This document shows, piece after piece, positions 56,301 to 64,000 of a stretch of DNA of 64,000 bases. The notes under the pieces were generated by a model that did not search any database, had not been told where the DNA came from, and was given only the letters and a program-made list of their open reading frames with translations. The translations under genes and the position numbers were made by a program. Position 1 is the first letter of the stretch; every line of letters begins with the position of its first letter. Origin of the DNA: Stomoxys calcitrans (taxonomy: Eukaryota > Arthropoda > Insecta > Diptera > Muscidae); contig NC_081554.1 in the NCBI RefSeq assembly GCF_963082655.1, forward strand, positions 92,820,245-92,884,244, in the 5' to 3' direction.

Positions 56301-58689
56301 ATATTGATATGTTTCCCTAACACATGAAATTCTGTTGTAATTATTTTAAACCAACTGCTATAAATTTTGACTAAGGTTCCTTACATCTTTTTGGTGGTTA
56401 GGATGTTTTTGTATTAATGTTTAGTTCCTACTTACCACACTGCTTTAGTTTTAACTTCGGCAGTTTGAGCATAAAATCGCAAAAGTATTTGTTCCCTCTC
56501 GTGACCCTTGCTGCACTGCAAAGTCTTGGACACCGAATCCAAAGACTCCTTGATTTCATCACTTGGCCAAACAAGAGCAGGGTCTAAGACAACCGTTTCT
56601 CTGAAAATTCTTGTTAAACGCACCGAATCCACAGATATTTCAAAAACGTTCAATTTTACCTAAATTTTTCGGACAAATCACACAAGACCTCAGCTTTGGT
56701 TCTTCTTATCATAAACTTAAGCTTCAAAACAACGTTTAATTCCTTGAGATTAGATTGACCATTGGCGTCCCAACCAAAATTAGTTTGTTTGCCGTCACAA
56801 TAGCGAGTAGCTGCAATTACAAAAAGTTTTTGGTTTTAAGGATATTTATTCAATTCATGACGCTATACACTTACTAAAATCGATGAACCCCATGAATTTT
56901 CGATCTACCATTTGTAACTGACTGAACAGTTCCACTGGCTTGGATAAGGCAGGTGTACCAGATAACAAAAGCACGTGCTTAGCTTGCTGACATAATCGAT
57001 CGGCTACCATTGTGCATTTGGCTTTAGGATTTTTTAAACTGTGCGATTCATCGAATATCAGGAAACCGAATTTACGATTCATTATTTGTTGTATATTGCG
57101 TTCCATCATGCTGTAGCTGGTTATGAGAACTTTGCAGTCTCCAATGTACTGTTGATTACAGTTGAGCACTTGTATATAATGCAAAGGAACGTATGGTAAA
57201 AGTTGCCGTATATGATTCGCCCAAGAATCGCGGGTGGAGGCTGTTGTACATATGAAAAGGGGCCAGTCTTCCTTGTAGAAGTCAGCCACGGCAATCGCTT
57301 GGTAGGTTTTACCCAAACCCATCTCATCGCATATCATGCAACGACCATTTTGAGATAATGCGAAACTAAAACAGTAGTTAGGTTAACAATTTTCAGAATT
57401 TAACCAAATTATTGACGTGAAAGAATGAATCAAAGTGTAATTATGTTTAAAAAGGTGTAATTTTTCGATTAACATTGCAACAATAATGTGGAGTTCTAAT
57501 CTCGTTTGTATTTAGGTTAGCAGATATTAATCCGCCCCATGTCACTATTGGCATACATCTAAGCGGCGTGGGCGGATTAATATCTGCACCCTCTTTTCGA
57601 CCTAATCCAAATACAAACGAGATTAGAATTCGTTTGTATATAAAGGTGAGCTTTGAAAACTATCGACATATACCAATCAAACCCGTGTAAATACAGAACT
57701 AAAATAGAATTGTAACCAATCCCATGGCAGCCGGTTGTATGTACCGGATTGACCCGATGAATTCCTTCATCGGCAAGGGCTGCCGCCTCAGTGTACCACA
57801 CACTGCTACTACAACAACAACAGAATTGTAACCCTTATTTGTGAAATCAATTGATAGAAAAGCGATTAAATTAAAAGTAATTACCTGACCCCTTCCCTTT
57901 GAAAAGGCATTAATTTTGATGCCAAAGTAGGTTCCAATGACTCTAAACATGAGTTGTCTAACTGTTTTGGTGGAGCTAAACATAAATTTAACACGGCTTT
58001 GGGTATAATACCCATTACTACATCTGGTTTCAAGTTGTTTACCCGTTCTTGAAGTGTTTTATAGTCAGACAACGCAAAATTCCAGTAACGAGTTGTTGGA
58101 TCTGGAAAGTTTAATATTACAATAGAAATATGATTATTTAAGAAATTGTTAACCCACCATAAGACTTTGAGGGTATTGTTTTAAAAACCTCAATGAGTTT
58201 ACTATGATAGCCAGATGGTTGAACTTCAAATCGTGCGACACTTATCATAGTCACCCTACAGCTGACGGAATTTAAAAACGCTGACGCTACCGCTGTCTTT
58301 TGAGGTTGACCCAGACCAAGAATGGGTCCACTTGGCTTGTCATTAACGGCCTCCACTGATTTTCTTTTGTTGAAACTTCCCACATCACCCAACGATGCAG
58401 GCCTCTTGTAAGGATGCGCGGCATCTCGAGCTAAATGCTGTGTTTCTTGGCGTTGTTTAAATATATTACTTCCTTTTAGAGCATCTAGAAATGATGATGC
58501 TTTATTTTCTATCCTAGGTGCGGTATTCGTCGTTGGGGCTGCAGCAATAATATTTGGCGCAACTTTTGGCTGATTTGCACTTATTTGTTTATTATTGTTT
58601 GCGGTAGCCAAGTTCGCCTTTTTGGCTCTTAATTTTTCCAGCGCGATCCTTTTCTTTTCGGCAATTTCAGCAGCGGAACAAGAAGACAT
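53381..58689 (-). CDS. Marcal1: Marcal1: SMARCAL1-type annealing helicase
   Basis: Eight exons (minus): 58689-58158, 58101-57885, 57365-56875, 56810-56660, 56600-56436, 56123-55841, 53839-53645 and 53581-53381. Sum 2235 nt, 744 aa, close to fly Marcal1 (about 755); every junction is GT-AG and in phase. The N-terminal helix EIAEKKRIALEKLRAKKA resembles the RPA-binding helix of human SMARCAL1. HARP domain: VARFEVQPSGYHSKLIEVFK to DYKTLQERVNNLKPDV (about 155-205). SNF2 ATPase: DEMGLGKT (~264-271), DESH (~355), SGTPALSKP. Helicase C: FAHHRVMMD, RIDGNT, GACNSGITLTAA, RAHRIGQQ. The acidic tail is DFFQDEDDEAF. The family anneals RPA-coated strands at stalled forks and during break repair. Intron 6 (2.0 kb) holds LINE fragments. 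Confidence 0.93.
54010..54990 (-). pseudogene. I-type LINE ORF1/endonuclease fragment in Marcal1 intron 6
   Basis: Minus strand frames read LATMETGGKGIETEPDKP, SVLRKSGSTVFSPAPGCV, EEEANATVVEVLNPV and SVALKVLLI, and farther on RRICILAKISLNVFLFP with YMTHDSEMPPLSL. These resemble the gag-like end and endonuclease start of muscid RNase H-type LINEs. Frames are broken. Confidence 0.6.
55235..55520 (-). pseudogene. 5' fragment of the 2A-type LINE
   Basis: Minus strand, with a frameshift, encodes GIENNPGPWFYS then LHHRSVSMRFNWCMGWMHFR and ECSHTEYVARCC, matching the first 65 residues of the ORF at 18425-21844. The 2A core NPGP is retained. Confidence 0.8.
57491..57630. repeat. Inverted repeat (hairpin) in Marcal1 intron 2
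   Basis: Outer arms 'ttctaatctcgtttgtattt' (57495) and its complement (57607-57630), inner arms 'gcagatattaatccgcccc' (57520) and complement (57568-57590). The inner arms derive from the LINE tail 'ggcggattaatatctgc'. Confidence 0.8.
57718..57821 (+). mobile_element. Short LINE derivative, copy G, with target-site duplication
   Basis: 104 bp from AATCCCATGGCAGCC to (CAA)n, flanked by perfect 12-bp repeats 'agaattgtaacc' (57706-57717 and 57822-57833). This defines both ends of the family. Inserted in Marcal1 intron 2. Confidence 0.92.
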
Positions 58690-58743
58690 TGTTATAACTA
58701 TTGTTTATTTTAAATCGTCCACTTCTCCCACATCACATTACCG

Positions 58744-58753
58744 ATCAGCTGTT
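58744..58753 (-). promoter_or_regulatory. E-box-type core promoter motif of Marcal1
   Basis: AACAGCTGAT on the minus strand matches AWCAGCTGWT (Ohler motif 5) and lies about 55 bp before the start codon. Confidence 0.45.
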
Positions 58754-59017
58754 GTTTGTTTTCATAGGGTTGCCGCAGCCTATTCGAACTATTTTGATGA
58801 GAGTTATACATTTTCCTTAAAAAAATCCATTAATTAAGAAGGTTGGCTCACTTGCCCAGCTGATGAAATTGTCCAACTCCAGATTTGTATCCAAATGCCA
58901 CTAGAATGTCAAATGCCAAGAATGTCAAATGCCAAACAATTTAAACGTGAAAAAATTAACAAAATGTGAAAAAAAATTTAAAATCCAACCAAGCATTTGA
59001 CCATGACGAAATAATTA

Positions 59018-59244
59018 AAGGTGGTCTCATTTAAACTGCAACCACAAATCATATTGTGCAATCCGCCATCTTGTCATCAAGCTGACTGACGTTTTGCCAA
59101 CACACTTATATGTATATGTGTGCGTACATGAGCCAGAATATGTGAGAAGAAAGGTAACAACAAAGAGAATGCAAACAAAAATCTGACATCTTAATACCAT
59201 CAAACCTGGCCGACTGTTAACAGCTGTTAGCGTGAGACCACCTT
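59018..59244. mobile_element. MITE with 12-bp inverted ends
   Basis: Ends AAGGTGGTCTCA and TGAGACCACCTT. 227 bp, no ORF, contains 'ctgttaacagctgttagcg'. Part of the same family is at about 50120-50165. Confidence 0.8.
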
Positions 59245-59466
59245 GTTAAATCCTCCTTGGGTGCAATTGCGCAAGGAGATGTCATTTCAAAAATGACATT
59301 GTTCTCAACACAACCAAAGAAACTTTCGCTCGTGTGTATACGTGTGCAGGTAAAACGAGAGGAAGAGAAACACAAACAAAGAGGACGTTCAATCCACCTT
59401 GGTGGAAATTAGGTTCTATAGTTGATTTCGTTGTTGTTCGTTGGCTTTACCTTGTAGAAATTTGTC

Positions 59467-59474
59467 TATCGATA
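59467..59474. promoter_or_regulatory. DRE (TATCGATA) between Marcal1 and the FBXL15 gene
   Basis: Exact palindromic TATCGATA, the DREF-binding element. It is 0.7-0.8 kb from either start codon, so the target gene is uncertain. Confidence 0.3.
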
Positions 59475-59509
59475 ACAGTACTAAGATGGTCTTGTTTTAT
59501 GTTAAACAC

Positions 59510-59618
59510 CGTTTACATTGCTTATTAAATTCGGATTTAAGGATCTCATCATCTGATTTTATAAAGGGAAAACAGATGATTGACCCATTAAATCTGGAAT
59601 TGAAGAGCAGTGTAAACG
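59510..59618 (+). mobile_element. AAATCCGGATTTA MITE, copy 3
   Basis: Shows both ends: CGTTTACATTGCT and, inverted, CGTTTACACTGCT. Defines the family as a ~109-bp element. Confidence 0.8.
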
Positions 59619-60209
59619 AGGTTTTAATACTAGATAATGCAAATTACATATTTTTAATTTGTTTAAATGAACATGTAATTGAAAATGTTTGTCAAAGTTA
59701 TCAATTTACATACGATTCTTTATTTTTTTATAACACTGGATGTTATTTTCGTATGACATAACCTAAAAATTTGAGCAAAAACTGATTTTTTATGCGCAAA
59801 AACTGTTAAAGTTGTGAGAAAGCTGGTCAAATCATAAATTTGTGAAAACAATTTATTTTGGGTTTGCTTTCATTCGACTGACAACAAACAAACAGCTAAT
59901 TTCTTAATGCTTTTGTCAGAACGATAGACCACGTTCTAATTGAAAAAAATGACATGTGCTATTTTGAAAAGTGATTTTCATATGTAAGTTTCGTTTTTAT
60001 CAAACGACATGTACAACTCAACATGTGCTAAATTTGACATGCCATAAGACAACTACATGCCGTGTAATAGAGCCTTTACTTGTAATATTCGAGATGGCAA
60101 CTCTATCTTATTGTTTATAACTAGTAAACGTAAACAAACAAACATCTTAACTTTTCTAGTGAAAAAAGCCCTTTGTAATTTAATAATCCTACTTTACAGC
60201 TGTTGTAAA
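59619..60209. other. Upstream region of the FBXL15 gene
   Basis: AT-rich. The frame of the gene is open back to an ATG at 60057, but that extension (KRKQTNILTFLVKK...) has no family similarity. 'ctactttacag' at 60190-60200 could be the acceptor of a 5' UTR intron. Confidence 0.4.
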
Positions 60210-62420
60210 ATGACCACATTATTTAACGAAGAACGTCATTTGGAGGAAATGTCGACGATTGATGGTGGCGGTGTAAACTTGACATTTATTGATTTGCTAA
60301 GCTGGGAAGATATTATTATACCTAAAATACTTTCAACCTTGACCCTGAAAGATCTTTTCACATTGCGTTGTTGTTCACATTCCGCTAAACGTTTGGCTGA
60401 GGGGGCATTGGAGAAGCTTCTTGAAATTGATTTTGCCGGTAACAATAGTTCCAACGTGCATCTAACATTTAAAGTTCTAGGTGAACATTGCAAGCGCTTG
60501 GAAAATCTGCAATTGGCTCGCTGCCATTGGATGACTGATGAACTTCTACTTCCCATCTTGGCCAAAAACAAACATCTTAAAATTGTAAACCTCAATGAAT
60601 GCATAAACATCACACCTTTGGCTCTCCAGCCCATTATTATAGAATGTAAGGATTTGCGTGTCTTGAAGCTGTCCAAGTGCCAATGGCTCACAACTGGAGC
60701 GGTGGATGCACTTACATTGCATCAAAGCAATCTTGAGGAGTTTGATATATCCCATTGCGCCGCTATTGGCGAGCGTTGCTTAATAATATTCTTCAGAAAA
60801 CTAAATAAGTTGAACATTTTGTCCTTGGCTAACACTTTGAGTGTAACCGATCAAGTATTGATACAAATTGCTAAGTACTGCCGCGCTTTGGAACACATCA
60901 ATCTTGTGGGATGTTCAGCTATAACGGATTATGGCATACAGTGAGTAAAATATAACTCTGATTAAAATTTAGCTTCGTATGTTAATTGTAATGTAATCGT
61001 GTCCCTGGTTTTGTATTACATCATACAAACTTATCTTTGTTTAAGTAAAGTCTTAAAATTGATTACCTGAGGCAAAAGTGTGATAAAAAATTCAATATAA
61101 TGCGTGTTAGATCTTGCTCTCGTCTCATTCAATTCACGCAACAAATCACCCTTATTCCCGTTGTCGAAGGTGAAAATCGACAGCAGTCGGAAGGCGAATT
61201 TCACATTGCGTGGTATTCTGTTACTTATTCGCCTTTGATAGTTTGCCAATAGAATATTGTGGCAAATAAAAAAAGTAGCTTCCATACTTTTTCGACAAAC
61301 AGGCGCGGTGTAGTTTGGAATGCAATTTATTTATATATCGATCGTTTCCCCTAATTTGACAGTCGAATTCGGCTTATGTGATACCAAAATGTAAACGGCA
61401 AACGACGTCTTCGACAACCAGAAAACCATTTTGTAAAAATTTCGACATTCGACTACGCCATCGCCAACCGGAATAAAGCAGAATAAGTTGTTCTTGCTGT
61501 TGTTTCTTGCATTTCTGTTCTGAGGAGGCCATCGTCGAGCAAAGGATAACATGTCCGCTTATATGCTAAATACCTGGGTCCTGACAAGATACCAAAAAAT
61601 GTTTAGGAGTGGCTGTTCCCTCACTTATTCTTGTGACATTTTTGCGACCTTTGCATGATGTCTGTCCTTTATCATCAAATTAAAGCTTATACGAGAATAT
61701 GATATGAAAGCCTTCCCTTAATGGGATGATTGTGGGAAATTTTCAATTTTTCCTGCTCCATCATGGCACTACAGCTTTAACAATTTCCTGAAATGTTTTG
61801 AATTCCTTGGTGTTATTGTTAGTTTGAACTTTTGTTTTCATTTCAATTGCCAGCATTTCCTATTTTTTTACTTCCCGTTTTTCACCGTCCTCTAATGTTG
61901 TCTTTGTTTTCTGTTTGTTTTTCTAAACTTTATTTTCAACCCAACTTTTATATATATTTTCTCTTTTTTGTCCTAGTGCTTTGGGTAGCTATTGCCAACG
62001 GCTGAAACTACTTTTCATTCGACATTGTCCCCGCGTCACAGAACGTTCGTTAGGCCCTTTGCGCAAATGGGTTTTTATCGATAGGTCAAATAACTTAGAT
62101 TTTAATCAGAATGACTTTTATCCTACTGATTTTCTCATATACTAACCTTACATTATGTAACAAATAAGCAGTGAATACAGCCTTTCCAGCCTTACTTATC
62201 CTTTGCTCATACTAAAACCATCCATTTACTTTACAGAACCCTAACAAGAAGTTGTCTCCAGCTTAAATCTTTAATGGTGCAACGTTGTGATTTAGTAACG
62301 GAAAGATCTTTGGGACCCCTGAGAGGTAAACTGCACATCGATCGTCCGCCGGCAGCAGAAATGCAGCTACAACTCTACGATTTAAGGCATCTTGTAAATC
62401 ATATATTTTTACAAGTTTAA
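60210..62420 (+). CDS. Fbxl15: F-box/LRR protein, FBXL15 type
   Basis: Exon 1, 60210-60940, starts MTTLFNEERHLEE; the last exon 62237-62420 gives 304 aa, against 300 in human FBXL15. The F-box (~28-68) begins FIDLLSWEDIIIPKIL, equivalent to FBXL15's FLDLPWED. Leucine-rich repeats follow (LENLQLARCHWMTDE, LKIVNLNECINIT, LRVLKLSKCQWLTT, LEEFDISHCAAIGE, LEHINLVGCSAITD). The C-terminus HIDRPPAAEMQLQ..FLQV matches the human tail pattern. Human FBXL15 is the SCF substrate receptor for SMURF1, limiting its activity in BMP signalling; the same role here is inference. An alternative homologous exon lies at 61977. AATAAA at 62648 may end the transcript. Confidence 0.88.
61525..61745 (+). mobile_element. 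Old tRNA-like SINE copy in FBXL15 intron
   Basis: Head 'ggaggccatcgtcgagcaaa' with 'ggataacatgtccgc', decayed B-box 'cctgggtcctga', and tail 'cttaatgggatgattgtggg'. Confidence 0.6.
61977..62145 (+). CDS. Fbxl15: Alternative last exon of the FBXL15 gene
   Basis: Preceded by a good acceptor (tttttgtcctag) and entered in the same phase as 62237. It encodes HALGSYCQRLKLLFIRHCP, RVTERSLGPLRKWVFIDR and, if not spliced on, 19 more residues to TAA at 62143. The core is homologous to the downstream exon (SLMVQRCDLVTERSLGPLRG). A donor-like ATAG/gtcaaa at 62084-62085 would keep phase with the next exon, so it could also be an internal cassette. Confidence 0.7.
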
Positions 62421-62702
62421 ATTATGCCAGAAGGCAATAGTGATGATATACTTGGTGCTATTGGTAAAATAAGGCTATGAGGGATAGTAGAAGGTTCTTG
62501 TAAAAATGCTGTATATTTTTTGCTTTTCGTTTTTGCTCACATTATTAAAGTACATATGAACAGCTTACTCTTTTAATTATAAAATCCTATATATAACATA
62601 TACACATACACAGTAATTAAGAATATTTTCTAGACTTATGAGCTCACAATAAATCTTAACCTGCAAAAAAAAAATAAGAAATTCCTTGTGTAGGATTCAA
62701 GA

Positions 62703-63748
62703 TTATTGTGCCTTGATTAAGGGCGAGGTAATCGTGGTTGTTGTTTCTTCTTCTACAGCAATTTTCGCGTCGTACAACCGTTGGCTCAGCAGTTCCATAT
62801 AATGTTTGTGGTCCTCCTCGATGTTTCTCGTTTGCCATTTCGCGTGCAATACTTTTAGTTTATCATACGCCATCATTGACATATTAAGACTGGGCATAAC
62901 TTCCATTAAACCTGGTTCACCTGTAAATGATAGGCCACATAACCCCAAGTATGTGTGAAACGGATCCGGGGTGGAATGGGGCCACTTTGCAAAACCGCCC
63001 ACTACATCATCTTGGGTTTCTAAAATGTAGGAACGATTCGCAGGATAATCAGTTAATTCGAAAGCGTTTAATATCTTCAGGGCAGCTCCAATCCAAAACG
63101 AGTAACATGTGTCCACAGGTTTATTGGGACGTCCTTGGAACCCGTCAACTTGACGAAACACGCACCAGCGTTTAATGTTTTCCAGTGTTTGTGTGTCTAC
63201 TCTATTCAATTGGCCACTTAATTGGAGAGCGGCTAGTGCACAATATGTGGTGCCACCATGTCCCTCACCTTCCAAGTGTTGACTAAACCCATAGTCATAA
63301 CGCTAAAATAATACTGAAATTTTAATCCATTGATTAAGAAAGCATAAGAAGATATTACTTACAATACTGTTCAGTATGAAGTCGAACATTTTATCCCTAT
63401 TTACATCACCCCAATAGTCCAGCATATGGCAGATGGCAGCAGCACAAAAAACAAAGCGCATATCGTTTTCGCTGCCATCGATACAGGCACTAAAGCTTCC
63501 ATCTGGTCTTTGTACGGCTGCCACACCTAATCACAATTAATTATAATTACCTGAATTTGTCTGTCGATGTCTGGCAAAGGAAACTTACCATCCACAATGG
63601 ATTTGCGATCTAAGCGTGAGAGATCATCGCCCAGTGTAATCAAAACTCCTAGGCTGGTGTAGGTCATTGCCAAATGACCCCATTGATAGCACTTGGCATT
63701 TCTCAAAAGTTCTTCATCGTCTGTTTTAATCGTGACCGAACGGGAACC
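62703..63748 (-). CDS. betaggt-I: Geranylgeranyltransferase type I beta subunit (5' truncated by window edge)
   Basis: Exons (minus): 63748-63589, 63526-63363, 63302-62703, in phase, about 307 aa of the C-terminal part; the N-terminal exon(s) lie beyond 64000. It catalyses transfer of geranylgeranyl to CaaX proteins ending in Leu, as a dimer with the shared alpha subunit. The alpha-alpha barrel repeats are visible: GVAAVQRPDGSFSACIDGSE, EGEGHGGTTYCALAALQL, VDGFQGRPNKPVDTCYSFW. Zinc ligands fit Asp and Cys of VDTCYSF and His of DPFHTYLGLCGLS. The tail (SQRLYDAKIAVEEETTTT) is variable in the family. The gene converges on FBXL15 with only 282 bp between stop codons. Confidence 0.92.
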
Positions 63749-64000
63749 CTAAAAAATATGGAAAAGTAGTAAATTGCTAACTCGGGCGGTGGGTTAAAAT
63801 TGGTGTATTGGCATTAAACTTGGCCATTTTTTTAACTCCACGCCGCACAGGTTGTAATTGTAATTAAAAATGTGATGTTTTGTCTTAAATAATTTAATAT
63901 TGACTATCTATGGCTTTTGGCCCTTCTAAGCGGGGAGACTTTTATCATATTAATAAGTACGGTTGCCCGGTTCAACTTTTAGATCAATACGACACCTTAT
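63749..64000 (-). other. Intron of betaggt-I
   Basis: No exon of the gene is visible in the last 250 bases; the acceptor 'tattttttag' at 63749 begins it. Confidence 0.6.

Noticed and set aside
60057..60209. N-terminal extension of the FBXL15-type protein
   Set aside because: The family starts shortly before the F-box; the extension has no similarity and overlaps a probable splice acceptor.
60236..60691. 151-codon minus ORF over FBXL15
   Set aside because: Antisense of the LRR coding exon; no similarity and no promoter context.

Overview
The window is repeat-dense, AT-rich nuclear DNA of a dipteran, most likely a calyptrate fly of the muscid type (house, stable or horn fly group). The evidence is GT-AG introns, fly-like orthologues (papi, Marcal1, an FBXL15-type F-box gene, a C10-family gene, betaggt-I), a Drosophila core-promoter motif in front of papi, and many mariner, LINE, BEL/Pao and SINE-like sequences. 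No tRNA or rRNA gene and no CRISPR array was seen.

Layout. 1-6.9 kb: repeats and a broken mariner. 6.9-16.6 kb (+): papi, five exons encoding 599 aa, with a 5.3 kb third intron filled by AT-rich and SINE-like insertions. 17-24.5 kb: a retroelement cluster with fragments of an RTE-type LINE and one apparently full-length LINE (about 18389-21978, minus) carrying an intact 1139-codon ORF that opens with a 2A-like motif. 24.8-25.2 kb (-): a C10-family gene. 27.6-29.7 kb: a mobile element containing about 130-bp tandem units. 30.6-46.8 kb (-): a second Marcal1 copy whose helicase exons are open but whose first exon is frameshifted; its introns hold two sister mariners, a BEL/Pao fragment, foldback elements and a LINE remnant. 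47-53 kb: repeats. 53.4-58.7 kb (-): an intact eight-exon Marcal1 (744 aa). 60.2-62.4 kb (+): an FBXL15-type gene with two homologous alternative last exons. 62.7 kb to the right edge (-): the 3' part of the geranylgeranyltransferase-I beta subunit.

The single-copy genes act in separate pathways: piRNA biogenesis on mitochondria (papi), replication-fork and strand annealing (Marcal1), SCF ubiquitin ligase substrate choice (FBXL15), protein prenylation (betaggt-I), and an uncharacterised C10 protein.

The most unusual system is the 2A-bearing LINE together with its ~105-bp derivatives. The derivatives keep only the first ~80 nt and the last ~20 nt of the LINE, carry target-site duplications where they can be read, and begin with an RNA segment that can form several perfect stems. 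This resembles the ingi/RIME and L1Tc/NARTc pairs of trypanosomatids.
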